DNA of 64,000 nucleotides, taken from an uncultured Collinsella sp. (GTDB taxonomy: Bacteria > Actinomycetota > Coriobacteriia > Coriobacteriales > Coriobacteriaceae). This document shows, piece after piece, positions 25,178 to 36,719 of this stretch. The position numbers were made by a program, and so were the translations under genes. The notes under the pieces were generated by a model, which saw only the letters and a list, made by a program, of their open reading frames with translations, was not told the origin of the DNA and did no database searches. Location: positions 107,082 to 171,081 of the forward strand of contig CATYDM010000001.1 of NCBI GenBank assembly GCA_958405195.1. The letters run 5' to 3'. Numbering within the stretch: the stretch's first letter is position 1; the number at the start of each line of letters is the position of its first letter.

Positions 25178-25996
25178 CTATCCGATAGCGTTTTTGAGCT
25201 CCGCACGGCGCTTTTTCATACCGGCCATAACGGCATTGCGCAGCTCGGGCATGCGCGCGGTATCCATCTGAGGTACGCCCTCAAGCTTATAGGGAATGCC
25301 CAGTTGCTCGTACTTGACGACACCCATCGTGTGATACGGCAGCATTTCCAGGCCCACCACGTTGTGCCATGGAGCGATGAGGCAACCGAGCTTCTCGCAC
25401 TCCTCCACCGTGTCGGTAATGCCCGGCACAACCACGTGGCGGATAACGACCTTGATATTGCGACGTGCAAGCTCATCGCCAAACGCCAGGATGCGTGCGG
25501 GATCACAACCGGTCAGCTTTTTATGCTCGACCGGGTCGGCATGCTTAATATCGAGCAGTACCATGTCGGTCTCGTTGAGCACGGCATCGAACTTCTCGGG
25601 ATGCTGAGGGTCGAAGGCGTAGCCACAGCTATCCAGGCAGGTATGCACACGACCATCGGGGTTGTTGTGCATTGCACGGAACAGGTCGGCCAAAAACTCG
25701 GGCTGCAGAAGCGGCTCGCCGCCCGAAACCGTAATTCCGCCGCTGCGATAGAACTCGTGGTTACTCTGGAACTCATCCATGAGGTGCTCGACGGTCACCA
25801 TCGTGCCGCCGTTGACCGACCAGGTATCGGGATTGTGGCAATACGCGCAGCGCATGGGACAGCCCTGGACAAACACCACAAAGCGGATGCCGGGTCCGTC
25901 GACCGTACCCATCGTTTCAATCGAATGTACGCGGCCCAGGGCAAACGCGGAGTCCTCGGGACGAGCGTCCACACCCTCAAGCGTCATTTCTGCCAT
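25178..25996 (-). CDS. pflA: Pyruvate formate-lyase-activating enzyme
   Basis: A 272-residue radical SAM enzyme that uses SAM and a 4Fe-4S cluster to install the glycyl radical on pyruvate formate-lyase. The cluster cysteines are Cys46, Cys50 and Cys53 in GCPMRCAYCHNPDTW. TVSGGEPLLQPEF and VLLDIKHADP follow, as in PflA. The gene is about 8 kb from pflB and on the same strand, with the sucrose operon between them. Its natural target here is likely the separate 83-residue glycyl-radical subunit. The start is one of several close Met codons. Confidence 0.92.
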   Translation of the reverse strand: MAEMTLEGVDARPEDSAFALGRVHSIETMGTVDGPGIRFVVFVQGCPMRCAYCHNPDTWSVNGGTMVTVEHLMDEFQSNHEFYRSGGITVSGGEPLLQPEFLADLFRAMHNNPDGRVHTCLDSCGYAFDPQHPEKFDAVLNETDMVLLDIKHADPVEHKKLTGCDPARILAFGDELARRNIKVVIRHVVVPGITDTVEECEKLGCLIAPWHNVVGLEMLPYHTMGVVKYEQLGIPYKLEGVPQMDTARMPELRNAVMAGMKKRRAELKNAIG

Positions 25997-26170
25997 TCGC
26001 GCTACCTTGCCTCTCCTTGGATGCAACCAATTAAAATGCCAGAGCCATTCTAGCCCATGCGTTTGCGTTTAAACGTCTCGGACTAGAACGGCACGTTTTA
26101 ATCTATCCCCCATCACCATGGCTGGGGGCTACGTCGAGATGTCAGGCTGGAGAACGCTCGCCTGCGGCCT

Positions 26171-27025
26171 TTACGCCTTAAGCGTAAGCACCGCGCCGAA
26201 GGCGGTCGGGCCGCAATGGCTCGAGATGACGCCGCCGACCTGAGTCCAGGTAATGTCCTTAAAGCCCAGGTCGTGCGCATAGACTTCCATGTCGTCGCGC
26301 AGCTCCTGGGAAAGGCCTACCGAATACGCCAGGCCAATATGCGAGTAGTCGATCTCGCCCTTCGCAACCATGTGGTCAATAAAGGCACGGGCGCACTTAA
26401 GCATAGAACCGCGGAACTTCTTGGTCGCCACGAACTTACCACCCGCCACCTCAATGCAGGGCTTAATCTTGAGCAGATGGGCACCGAGGAATGCCACGTT
26501 GGACAAACGACCGCCGGCCTTAAGGAAGGCGAGATCGGTTGGGACAAAGCCCAACAGCACGCGGTCCATGACGGAATTCGTAAATGCAAAGATCTCGTCG
26601 ACGGTGGCATCGGGGTGAGCCTCGATGTATTTGGCGGTCTCGACGACAACGAGCGACTGGCCTACCGAGACAAAGCGCGTGTCCATAGAGAACACGTAGT
26701 CGCGACCCTTGGCGGCGATCTTCGATGATTGATGCGAGCAGGTCGTGGCCTCGGAATACGCGAGATGCAGAATAGTCGCATCGGGCTGCTCAGCGTGAAT
26801 GCGGTCGTACACGTGAGCAAAATCCGCAGGCGCGCAGCCGCTGGTCTTGGGCATCACGCCAAACTCGTTGCAGCGCGAATAAATCTCGAGCGGATCGATC
26901 GAGCCGTCCTCGACGGTCTCGTCACCAATCGTGACATGCATGGGCACGCGCACGATGCCGTAGCGCTCGCAGAGCTCCGGCGTCACATCCGACCCAGACT
27001 CGACCACGATTACGTACTTGCCCAT
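26171..27025 (-). CDS. DegV family fatty-acid-binding protein
   Basis: A 284-residue DegV/EDD-fold protein. The N-terminus VIVVESGSDVTPEL carries the conserved Ser/Asp pattern, PKTSGCAPADF contains the TSxP-like lipid-binding motif in altered form, and FLKAGGRLSNVAFLGAHLLKIKP is highly typical. DegV proteins act as fatty-acid carriers (FakB) for fatty-acid kinase. The start at the ATG before GKYVIVV matches the family; the ribosome site is weak and an ATG eight codons upstream is possible. Confidence 0.88.
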   Translation of the reverse strand: MGKYVIVVESGSDVTPELCERYGIVRVPMHVTIGDETVEDGSIDPLEIYSRCNEFGVMPKTSGCAPADFAHVYDRIHAEQPDATILHLAYSEATTCSHQSSKIAAKGRDYVFSMDTRFVSVGQSLVVVETAKYIEAHPDATVDEIFAFTNSVMDRVLLGFVPTDLAFLKAGGRLSNVAFLGAHLLKIKPCIEVAGGKFVATKKFRGSMLKCARAFIDHMVAKGEIDYSHIGLAYSVGLSQELRDDMEVYAHDLGFKDITWTQVGGVISSHCGPTAFGAVLTLKA

Positions 27026-27301
27026 TAATATCACGACCCATCTCGACATTGGCTTTTCAATACATGGCACGCACCGCCGCACTGTTGCACAACGGCGTCC
27101 AAGCGCCAAAGAGACGCCGCCCCTTGCACACAACAAAGGACAGCGTCTCCCTGGAAAACTCCGTGCTTATCTAGGATTCCACACGGTTTATTAAGGAGGG
27201 TTACTTATTCCGCAAACGGTCGCTATATGCGGTAAGCGGTAGTTGGCCGCGACAACTGCGACACATTCCGTCCAGCAAATCCAATCGTGCTCCACGCACG
27301 G

Positions 27302-28750
27302 TTAATGCACGAGGCGGTAGATATTCATCGATGCCGCACCCTCGGCGTGCAGCTCCATCGCCGGAACCGCCGGCGAATAGGTACGGCTCGTAAGTGCCGC
27401 CTCGCCGCCATTTGCAAAAATCTCGACCATCGTAGTGTCCGAAAGCACGCGTAGGTCGCGAAGCTCGCCGAGCTCAATCGACCTCTGGTCGCGCCCATAG
27501 CCTTCGTCACCCATATCGAGGGTAAGCATCCCGTCCATATAACGCACAAAGACACCCTTGCGGATTTCGAGCTCGACCATCTTGGCGCCCTCACAGGAAA
27601 CCACGAGATCAAACAGGCGGCCCGGCTCCTCAACGGTTTCACCGCCTGTCGCGCGAACGCAGTCGCCGCGCATCTTCTCAATCTCGTGCGCCGGCTGCTG
27701 ACAGAGCTTACCATCGCGTATGCTCAGCTCTCGCGGCACCGTCAACGCGCACTGCCACCCGCGTGCCACCGTCGGGTTTTCTGCCGTCGCGTCGGGGCAA
27801 CCAGACCACCCGATCATCAAACGCCGACCCGCAGCATCCTCAAAGGACTGCGGTGCGTAGAAATCAAAGCCGGCATCGACCATCGGGGGCATGCCCTGCC
27901 CGGTGATCTTAAAGCTCGGCGCCTCCCAATCGGCCTCGATGGAGAACCACACGCACTGGTGCGGATTGCGGTAACGCCAACCATCGGCGGGCACGCCCTG
28001 CGGACAGCAAACGAGAATTAGCTCGCCATCAAGCTCAAATAGATCAGGGCACTCCCACATAAAACCAAACTTCTCGCCCAACTCAATGCGCGTCGTATAG
28101 CTCCAGTCCTCTAGATCGCTCGAGGTATAGACAAGCACGCAGCCGCAGTCGTCTTTCGTACGAGCGCCCAGAACCATGTAGTAGATACCATCGTGTTCAA
28201 GGATTTTGGGGTCACGCACGTGCGTACCGATATCGTCGGGGTAATCGACCGGCCCAACAGCTATGCGCTTCTCGCCCAATTCGTCGGGGTTCTCGGTAAC
28301 CATATGAATCTGGTTTTGCTCACGGCCCGTCAACACGTAGTCGTAATCATCGCGGTCAAAATGCTTGACGTTGCCGGTATAGAAGTAGTGAATCTTGCCG
28401 TCGTGTACAAAGGCAGAACCAGAATACGCTCCACTCGCATCCAAATTAGAATCGGGGAACAGCACAGGGCCGCGATTCTCGTACGTCACAAAATCCTTTG
28501 TCGTCAGATGATTCCAAAGCACTGGACCGCCATGCGCAGCATCGAATGGATCGTATTGGTGATAGATGTGATACGTATCACCGATCTGCACCAAACCGTT
28601 GGGGTCGTTGAGCCAGCCAAGCTCAGGCTCCACATGGAACAGGAGCCTATCGGGGTCGGACGCGATGCGACCTGCCGTCTCATCCTGTCCGGCACGCCAC
28701 TGCTCATAGTCCGTGCGCGTCACCTTATTTTTTTGATTAAACATCGCCAT
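27302..28750 (-). CDS. GH32 sucrose-6-phosphate hydrolase / beta-fructofuranosidase
   Basis: A 482-residue GH32 enzyme. The nucleophile Asp is in GWLNDPNGLVQ, the transition-state Asp in THVRDPKIL, and the acid/base Glu in MWECPDLFEL. A C-terminal beta-sandwich ends the protein. It hydrolyses terminal beta-fructosides; following the PTS permease gene in the operon, phosphorylated sucrose is the likely substrate in the cytoplasm. It is the last gene of the LacI-controlled operon. Confidence 0.9.
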   Translation of the reverse strand: MAMFNQKNKVTRTDYEQWRAGQDETAGRIASDPDRLLFHVEPELGWLNDPNGLVQIGDTYHIYHQYDPFDAAHGGPVLWNHLTTKDFVTYENRGPVLFPDSNLDASGAYSGSAFVHDGKIHYFYTGNVKHFDRDDYDYVLTGREQNQIHMVTENPDELGEKRIAVGPVDYPDDIGTHVRDPKILEHDGIYYMVLGARTKDDCGCVLVYTSSDLEDWSYTTRIELGEKFGFMWECPDLFELDGELILVCCPQGVPADGWRYRNPHQCVWFSIEADWEAPSFKITGQGMPPMVDAGFDFYAPQSFEDAAGRRLMIGWSGCPDATAENPTVARGWQCALTVPRELSIRDGKLCQQPAHEIEKMRGDCVRATGGETVEEPGRLFDLVVSCEGAKMVELEIRKGVFVRYMDGMLTLDMGDEGYGRDQRSIELGELRDLRVLSDTTMVEIFANGGEAALTSRTYSPAVPAMELHAEGAASMNIYRLVH

Positions 28751-28767
28751 TGGCTTTCTCGTCTATA

Positions 28768-28806
28768 GGGAAGGACGCTCGACTCACACGAGTCGAACGC
28801 CCTTCC
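28768..28806 (-). promoter_or_regulatory. Intercistronic hairpin between PTS and GH32 genes
   Basis: Arms GGAAGGACGCTCGACTC and GAGTCGAACGCCCTTCC with an ACAC loop sit between the two operon genes with no T-tract. This suggests transcript processing or stability control. Confidence 0.55.
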
Positions 28807-28845
28807 TCAAATGGACTTATCCTCAGATTACGCTGAACGGCTCAA

Positions 28846-30297
28846 CTAGAAGCTAACGTCGAAGCCAGCGCCAGCGCCCTCTTCATCGGTGGTCGGCACG
28901 CCCTTTGCCTTGTTGTAGGCAAAGATCAAGACGATCGGCACGATGAAGGCGATGAGATTGCCGGCCACATACCACACGAGCGTCTCGGGCGTAACGATGA
29001 GCAGGCCAAGCACACCGGTCAGACCCTGACCGATAGCGCGCACCTCAAAGAGCTTCACGAAGGCACCGCCGCAGCCTGCACCGATACAAGCGCAGACGAA
29101 CGGGATGATCGAGTAGCGCATGTTTGCAGCAAAGATTGCGGGCTCGGAGATGCCGACCAGCGTCGGGATAAAGGACGACATGCAGATGTTGCGCTCTTTG
29201 GAGTGCTTCTTGTGAATGAGATACATGCCGATGGCGCCGCCGCCCTGGGCGATGATGGAAACCGACCAGATAGCCTGGATGTAGTTGAAGCCGGTCGTGG
29301 CAACGAGGTTGGCCTCAATACCCTGGATGAACTGATGCGTACCGGTAACGACGAGCGGCTGCAGGAACGCGGCGAAGACAAAGGCGCCAAAGACGCCCAT
29401 CCTGTTGTACAGGACATCGATTACGCCGGCAAGGACGTCGCCAATCAGGTTGCCGAGCGGGCCGAACACGGTGAACAGGGCGACGTTGGCAAGAATCAGG
29501 GTAACGGTCGGGACAAAGACAAACGAGACGACCTCGGGAATGTACTTCTGGGCAATCTTCTCGACCTTGGCCATAAACCAGGCAGTCAGGATTGCAGGGA
29601 ACACGCCGCCCTGGAAAGCAACCATGGGAATGGAGAGCGGACCAAAGTTCCAATACTCAGCACCCGTCGGGTCCATAACGAACGCGTTGCGGTTCATAAG
29701 GCTCGGATGAACCATGACGATACCGACGAGGATGCCCAGGATCGGGTTACCGCCAAAACGCTTGACCGCGCTGTACATAACCAGGACAGGCAGGTAGTCG
29801 AACGTGGTGGCGATAATGGCAAAGAAGCTTGCGAGGTTCTTGAGGAACTCGCTGTGATCGGCGAGGCTGCCCTCCATGCCAAAGAGGCCGTTGGCAACGA
29901 TCAGCGACTTAAGGCCGATGATGATAGCAGCGCCGACGAAGGCGGGAATGATGGGGATAAAGATGTCCGAGAATACCTTGAGGACCGAGAAGAACTTGCC
30001 CTTCTTGTCCGCCTCGGCGCCCTTGACCTCGGAAGCGCTGATCTCCTTAACGCCCGTCAGAGCCATAAACTCATCGTAGACCTTGTTGACGGTGCCGGTA
30101 CCGAAGATAATCATGAGCTGGCCGCTGTTGTACAGCACGCCCTTGACGCCATCGATGTTTTCGAGCTCGGCCTTGTTGTACTTGCTCGTATCCTTGAGCA
30201 CCAGACGCAGACGCGTAACGCAATGCGTGGCACCCTCGATGTTCTCCAGACCGCCGACGTTATCGACGACTTGCTGAGACACTACTTTGTAGTCCAT
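28846..30297 (-). CDS. PTS sucrose/beta-glucoside-type EIIBC permease
   Basis: A 483-residue fused EIIB-EIIC protein of the glucose-sucrose superfamily. The EIIB phospho-Cys lies in GATHCVTRLRLVL, followed by a flexible linker and a ten-helix EIIC domain with GISEPAIFAANMRY. No EIIA domain is present, so phosphate must come from an EIIA encoded elsewhere, as is common for sucrose permeases. The context of two GH32-type genes and a LacI regulator points to sucrose or fructoside uptake. GGAGAGGA precedes the chosen ATG. Confidence 0.9.
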   Translation of the reverse strand: MDYKVVSQQVVDNVGGLENIEGATHCVTRLRLVLKDTSKYNKAELENIDGVKGVLYNSGQLMIIFGTGTVNKVYDEFMALTGVKEISASEVKGAEADKKGKFFSVLKVFSDIFIPIIPAFVGAAIIIGLKSLIVANGLFGMEGSLADHSEFLKNLASFFAIIATTFDYLPVLVMYSAVKRFGGNPILGILVGIVMVHPSLMNRNAFVMDPTGAEYWNFGPLSIPMVAFQGGVFPAILTAWFMAKVEKIAQKYIPEVVSFVFVPTVTLILANVALFTVFGPLGNLIGDVLAGVIDVLYNRMGVFGAFVFAAFLQPLVVTGTHQFIQGIEANLVATTGFNYIQAIWSVSIIAQGGGAIGMYLIHKKHSKERNICMSSFIPTLVGISEPAIFAANMRYSIIPFVCACIGAGCGGAFVKLFEVRAIGQGLTGVLGLLIVTPETLVWYVAGNLIAFIVPIVLIFAYNKAKGVPTTDEEGAGAGFDVSF

Positions 30298-30342
30298 GTT
30301 CCTCTCCATTCCCTTACGAAATCATAAGACGTTTTGCGGCCA

Positions 30343-31725
30343 TTACAGAGACGCGATCGTTGCATTTGCGCACTTGAGCGTACCGTCGGTGACCGTCAGC
30401 GCCACACCCTGGCCCTGCTTATTGCAGAAGCGCGCGTTGAGCGCAACATCATCGACAAAGATGGTCGCAATATCGTCGTCAACGACCAGGCGCACATGGT
30501 GAGTGCCCTCGCCCTTAAAGAACAACGGACGCTCGAGGCCCATGTTGTTGACCTGGAACCATGGATACTGGGGGGCAGCCGTAAACTCGAGCTTGCCCTC
30601 ACGCAGGTTGGCGCGGAACTCATAGGCAAGACCGGACTCGGCGTCCTCGGCGAGCTTAACCGAGAAGCCGGCAGCGTCACCGGCGAGCTCGATGTCGGCG
30701 TCGAGCATATAGGTGGAACCGGCATCCGCAGCGAGCACCTGCTCGACCTTGCCCGACTCGCAGGAAAGCTCAAAGGCCTCGACTGCCTTAGCCTCGCCAA
30801 AGGCGCCAAGCATGCTGTCGGGGAGTTTGGTGCCAAGCGTTCCGTCGGCACGCTGAACGATCTCGAGGGGCATAAAGGTGCCACCCCACAGGTAAGAGCT
30901 GGGGTCGCCGCCCTCGTCACGCGTAGGAACCCAACCAAAGAGAACGCGGCGCTCGCCATCAAATGCGGTACGCGCGGCATAGTACGCGCGGCCATCGAAT
31001 GAATCGTCAGCAGGAGTGATCCAAGGACCGTTGATGGAGCGAGACATGCGGTAACGGGTCTTGTTGCCATCACTGTACTCGGAGAACACCAGATACCACC
31101 AGTCGCCCATCTTAAAGAGATCAGGCATCTCGAACATGGTGTAAAGGCCCGGATTCCACCAGTCGCCCTGGAACTCCCAGGTATCCAGGTCCTTGGAGGT
31201 GAACTTGACCAGACGCCCGGTCATCAGACGTTTGTCCTCGCCCACGCGCGTGCCGAGGATGAGCATGTACTCTTCGTTCTCCTCATCCCAAAGCACAAAG
31301 GGATCGCGCCAGTTGCGGTCATCGTAACCCTCCTGGGGCGGAAGCAGCGTCTCGGCGATGTTCTTCTCCCACTTGACGGCGTCGTCACTCGTTGCGTGAA
31401 GAAGAACCTGCTTCATCAAGCGTGCCTTGACCTTATCGCGATTGCAACCAGTGTAGAGCGCATGGTACTTGTCGCCCACCTTAAACACCGTGCCGGCATA
31501 AACATACTGGTCGACTTCCTCGTCGCCGCCACGCTCAAGGCTCTCGCCAAAGTCTTTGTAATTGACGAAGTCCTTGGTTGTCGCGAGTGCCCAGCCAAAC
31601 GGCTCTCCGAAAGGTCCGGGGTTTCGCGTGTCACGCTGATGATAGAGATAGAACGTGCCGTCCTCGCCGTACGGCATGATGTCGCCTACCCAAATTCCCT
31701 CAGGCTGGTAATACACCTTGTGCAT
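30343..31725 (-). CDS. Divergent GH32-like glycoside hydrolase with C-terminal sandwich domain
   Basis: A 460-residue five-bladed propeller protein of clan GH-J type. It lacks the usual WLNDPNG opening and instead has GIWVGDIMPYGEDG; the middle Asp is in NWRDPFVLWD and the Glu in EMPDLFKMGD, where canonical GH32 has ECPDL. A beta-sandwich (AGFSVKLAEDAE, HHVRLVVDDDIATIFVD) follows. It is the first gene of the operon, immediately behind LacI-type operators, so it should act on a fructoside, but with altered specificity relative to the canonical GH32 two genes downstream. It may be catalytically unusual. Confidence 0.75.
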   Translation of the reverse strand: MHKVYYQPEGIWVGDIMPYGEDGTFYLYHQRDTRNPGPFGEPFGWALATTKDFVNYKDFGESLERGGDEEVDQYVYAGTVFKVGDKYHALYTGCNRDKVKARLMKQVLLHATSDDAVKWEKNIAETLLPPQEGYDDRNWRDPFVLWDEENEEYMLILGTRVGEDKRLMTGRLVKFTSKDLDTWEFQGDWWNPGLYTMFEMPDLFKMGDWWYLVFSEYSDGNKTRYRMSRSINGPWITPADDSFDGRAYYAARTAFDGERRVLFGWVPTRDEGGDPSSYLWGGTFMPLEIVQRADGTLGTKLPDSMLGAFGEAKAVEAFELSCESGKVEQVLAADAGSTYMLDADIELAGDAAGFSVKLAEDAESGLAYEFRANLREGKLEFTAAPQYPWFQVNNMGLERPLFFKGEGTHHVRLVVDDDIATIFVDDVALNARFCNKQGQGVALTVTDGTLKCANATIASL

Positions 31726-31773
31726 CCGAGACTTCCTTTCTCACGAGATACTAACTCGGTACAACTGCAAGAT

Positions 31774-31856
31774 ATGTCAATCGTTTTCATATGTCAAACG
31801 TTTTCACACCAATACGTCTTTTCGCAGTTCCAGTCGTCGGCAAACGATTGACATAT
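31774..31856. promoter_or_regulatory. LacI-type operators of the sucrose operon
   Basis: There are three related boxes: ATGTCAATCGTTTTCAT (31774-31790), ATGTCAAACGTTTTCAC (31791-31807), and an inverted copy containing CAAACGATTGACATAT (to 31856). A fourth, ATGTCATACGTTTACAT, precedes the regulator gene. All lie just upstream of the first structural gene. Confidence 0.7.
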
Positions 31857-31909
31857 GCCGGCGAACGGTCATCAGAGGCGTTTGAGGAATTCTTTTGGCA
31901 CGGGATGAA

Positions 31910-32920
31910 CTACGCAGTTTTGCCCTCAATGAGTTCAACGGGGAGCTTGGTATTCGATTCGGGCTTTTCACCGTTAACAAGAGCGATGATGGATTGCGCC
32001 GCGAGCTCTCCGATGCGATCGATATCTTGACGAACGGTTGTTAAGTCAGGCATAAACGTCATAGTGCGGCGGGCGCCATCCGCGCCCACGACCTTAATAT
32101 CGTCCGGAGCGCTCAAGCCGCGCCGCTTCATCACGTTGAGGCAGATGGCCGCCATCGTGTCGTCTCCCGCAAAGATGCCGTCAATATCGGGGTTCTCATC
32201 GAGGATCTTCGCAACGACCGCACTCTTTTCGTCGTCGGGCTTAACGAACTCGACCTCACGGACAAGCGCGGGCAAACCGGCCTGCTCAACAACATCGAGG
32301 TAGGCATCGGTACGCTTATTGGCAGGCATGCGCATGCGGCTATTGCTGCGCAGGCACAGGATGCGCGAACACCCGTCATCGATCAGGCGACGCGTGGCAA
32401 GTTCGCCGATACTATAGCTGTCGCTCGCAATCTGAACAGAGGCCTCGCCAAGGTCGCAGTCGATACCAACCAGACTCAAGCCCATCTCGGCATACGCCTC
32501 GGCACCGATATTAAGCGAGTTGACGATGACGCCATCAACCATATTGCGCCGAAGCATATCGATATAAGAACGCTCAAGATCAGGTCGATTGGCGCTATTG
32601 CACAGCAACATCTTAAAACCGTTTTCGGCCAGGGTACGCTCAACGGCTTGGACCGCTTGGGCATGAAACGGGCTGCTGACATAGGGGACGATCATACCTA
32701 TTAGATTCAGGCGACCGTTGAGCATGGCACGGGCGATATCGTTGGGCGTATAGTTGATGCGCTTCATCGCGGCATGGACCTTATCGCGGGTCTCTTGGCT
32801 AATATAGCCGCGATTATTAAGCACGCGAGATACCGTAGTAGGCGAAACCCCCGCCACCGCTGCAACTTCCTTGATGCCAGGCTTAGCCGAATCCTTAGAA
32901 CGAGCGCCCTCGCGAGCCAT
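31910..32920 (-). CDS. LacI-family regulator of the sucrose operon
   Basis: A 336-residue LacI/GalR regulator. The HTH and hinge read IKEVAAVAGVSPTTVSRVLN and RINYTPNDIARAML. The periplasmic-binding-like core has GMIVPYVSSPFHAQ and IDGIFAGDDTMAAICLN. GGGAGG lies five bases before the chosen ATG. It is upstream of and co-oriented with the sucrose operon. Matching operator boxes in front of both the operon and its own gene point to repression of the operon and autorepression. Confidence 0.9.
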   Translation of the reverse strand: MAREGARSKDSAKPGIKEVAAVAGVSPTTVSRVLNNRGYISQETRDKVHAAMKRINYTPNDIARAMLNGRLNLIGMIVPYVSSPFHAQAVQAVERTLAENGFKMLLCNSANRPDLERSYIDMLRRNMVDGVIVNSLNIGAEAYAEMGLSLVGIDCDLGEASVQIASDSYSIGELATRRLIDDGCSRILCLRSNSRMRMPANKRTDAYLDVVEQAGLPALVREVEFVKPDDEKSAVVAKILDENPDIDGIFAGDDTMAAICLNVMKRRGLSAPDDIKVVGADGARRTMTFMPDLTTVRQDIDRIGELAAQSIIALVNGEKPESNTKLPVELIEGKTA

Positions 32921-32939
32921 AGCACCCTCCCCCATCAAC

Positions 32940-32956
32940 ATGTCATACGTTTACAT
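32940..32956. promoter_or_regulatory. Operator in front of the LacI gene
   Basis: The box ATGTCATACGTTTACAT matches those at 31774-31856 and lies 20 bases upstream of the regulator start, consistent with autoregulation. Confidence 0.65.
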
Positions 32957-33098
32957 ACGAACAAAGCATACCCCAACAAGAGCGGGAAGACGGTAACAGT
33001 ACAAGTAAGTAAACGACTCATCCAAATAATTAGGAGAGTTCCGCCTAAAGGGTGACTACACAGGACCCCCGCCGGGGCTGTTTGGGCTATCTCCCAAA

Positions 33099-33167
33099 AA
33101 ATTCCGCAGGACGCAAAGAGGCTCGCCGCACGAAGTGCGCAGCGAGCCTCTTTGCATGTCCGAGGAC
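33099..33167 (-). repeat. Hairpin element, family 1, partly decayed outer stem
   Basis: TTCCGCAG (33102), an inner stem GCAAAGAGGCTCGC with complement (33113-33155) and CGAGGAC (33161-33167) are intact. The outer stem is AT-rich and poorly paired. It is the second such element 3' of the grcA-like gene; the inner stem-loop closely resembles that of the fba copy. Confidence 0.75.
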
Positions 33168-33209
33168 ACCAATTTAATTTAGCGTGGTTCCCTAAAGGAC
33201 GACAACGCA

Positions 33210-33313
33210 GGAGACCCGGCAAGGCCGGGAGCACTTTGTCTCGCAAACATTCCGCAGCCGCGAAGCGGCGAGGACGTTTGAGAGGCAAAGTGCGTAGGCC
33301 TTACCGGGTCTCC
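33210..33313 (-). repeat. Long nested hairpin, family 1 (3' of the glycyl-radical gene)
   Basis: The outer stem GGAGACCCGG/CCGGGTCTCC is followed by a middle stem CACTTTG..CAAAC / GTTTG..CAAAGTG. The family strings TTCCGCAG and CGAGGACG flank a minimal inner stem CCGC-GAA-GCGG. This is the shortest inner stem of the family, marking the two strings as the conserved core. Confidence 0.85.
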
Positions 33314-33331
33314 GGTGGGAGTTGAGTCCCT

Positions 33332-33583
33332 TTAGAACTTGTCGTGGAAGGTACGCGAAATGACCTCGTCCTGCTGCTCCTTGGTGAGCGTGTGGAAGTT
33401 CACGGCATAGCCGGAAACGCGGATGGTCAGCTGCGGGTACTTCTCGGGGTGAGCCTGAGCGTCGAGCAGCGTCTCACGGTTGAAGACGTTGATGTTCAGG
33501 TGGTGGCCACCCTTCTCGGCGTAAGCGTCGAGCATGTGGACCAGGTTATCGGCCTGAGTCTCGGAAACTTCAGAAACCTTCAT
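33332..33583 (-). CDS. Stand-alone glycyl-radical subunit of pyruvate formate-lyase (GrcA-like)
   Basis: An 83-residue protein equal to the C-terminal tail of a normal [38 protein letters not shown] (radical Gly58) and [15 protein letters not shown] lies seven bases before the ATG. It follows pflB by 85 bases on the same strand, and pflB lacks exactly this part, so I infer an obligatory partner that carries the radical installed by PflA. The E. coli analogue GrcA/YfiD is a spare part for oxygen-damaged PFL; here it appears to be the only tail present at the locus. Confidence 0.88.
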   Translation of the reverse strand: MKVSEVSETQADNLVHMLDAYAEKGGHHLNINVFNRETLLDAQAHPEKYPQLTIRVSGYAVNFHTLTKEQQDEVISRTFHDKF

Positions 33584-33606
33584 AATGTGTCTCCTTCGAT
33601 CGATAG

Positions 33607-33667
33607 GCGCCGGCCGAAACCGGCGCACTAATCAGTAATCGTTATTGTTAGTATAGCACTAACAATA
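33607..33667 (-). promoter_or_regulatory. Two intercistronic hairpins between pflB and the glycyl-radical gene
   Basis: GCGCCGG/CCGGCGC spans 33607-33626 and TATTGTTAG/CTAACAATA spans 33643-33667. Neither has a T-tract. They may set differential stability of the two cistrons or partial termination. Confidence 0.5.
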
Positions 33668-33668
33668 G

Positions 33669-35720
<2,052 letters not shown>

Positions 35721-36269
35721 TGTGTAACCACGCTCCTAGTTACGTGTAATGCGGCGCTCTCTCACACCGCTGCTTATTGAATTCTTGAATTTTCGGCTTG
35801 CACTACCGGCTTCTTCCGTTCTTCACCACACGTTGGTGCAGGGAAAACGTTTGTCCACCTTGGAACTACAACCCAAAACCCAAGATTTCACCCGTCTGAG
35901 AAGGATAACATAGCGACCCTCTCCATCTGGGCTGTTATATGTTTCTTTTTTTATATCATAAGGGCGTTTTTTACAAATCCGCAGGAAACGCGAGCTCGAA
36001 CAACTACCGTTCACCGATTTGTATGGTATTTTTCCTTGCCTTTGTACGACGTTCGCTCTAGCTGTTATGCCAGCTTTATCAGGGTAAAGTGCCTCTGAGT
36101 AGGCTTTAGGACATGCCCAACGATCTGCCCCTAACTTTGCTGGCACCGACGGTGTACGGAGGTCGCCTAAAGGTAGTTTTCTAGACATGTCCCAAAATCT
36201 ACCGCATAGGGCACGCGTGCAAGGGTATCATCTTTCACCGAAAATAGTTTCTAGTGTTAGGGGTTTTCG
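35721..36269. other. Divergent intergenic region between pflB and the MarR gene
   Basis: No credible gene is seen. The region is AT-richer than its surroundings (T-runs near 35940-35975) and must hold the pflB and MarR-operon promoters. AGACATGTCCCAAAA at 36183 also occurs at 16498, upstream of asd. I could not identify a clear FNR or Rex site. Confidence 0.5.
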
Positions 36270-36719
36270 GTGGAAGATACCGATTTCCGTGAACTTGGGC
36301 GTCAGCTCCTTACCGAGTTCGGCAGCATGCATCAGCGCATCTCGCGCTTTGCGGACAAAGCCCTCGGCGGCGAGATGGCCGTCATGCGCGCCCTCATACT
36401 CGCTGGCGGTTCGCTCACGCCGAGCGAACTCGCTGATCGCGCCTGGGTCTCGAGCGCCCGCATCGCCAATATTCTGCGCACCCTCGAGGCCAAGGGCTGG
36501 GTTGAGCGCGAGCACTCAAAAACCGACCGTCGTCGCGTACACGTCACAGTGACCGACAAGGGATTCCAGGACCTCGAAATCAAACGTCGGGAATTCGAGG
36601 ACCGCACCACGGCTTTCCTCGAGCAGCTCGGCGAAACAGATACCCAAGAGATGGTGCGTCTTCTAAGGCGTGCCAACGAAATTATCGACCGCAATCAAGA
36701 AAGGAGAGATGCCGAGTGA
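36270..36719 (+). CDS. MarR-family transcriptional regulator
   Basis: A 149-residue winged-helix regulator (LTPSELADRAWVSSARIANI recognition region, then a KTDRRRVHVTVT wing). The start is GTG, with AGGGG upstream. Its end overlaps the first ABC exporter gene by four bases, so the three genes form one operon. By analogy with similar operons it represses the exporter until a toxic ligand binds. Confidence 0.88.
   Translation: MEDTDFRELGRQLLTEFGSMHQRISRFADKALGGEMAVMRALILAGGSLTPSELADRAWVSSARIANILRTLEAKGWVEREHSKTDRRRVHVTVTDKGFQDLEIKRREFEDRTTAFLEQLGETDTQEMVRLLRRANEIIDRNQERRDAE

Noticed and set aside
29203..30327. 374-residue frame opposite the PTS permease
   Set aside because: Asp/Glu/Gly-rich complement of a hydrophobic protein; no independent signal.
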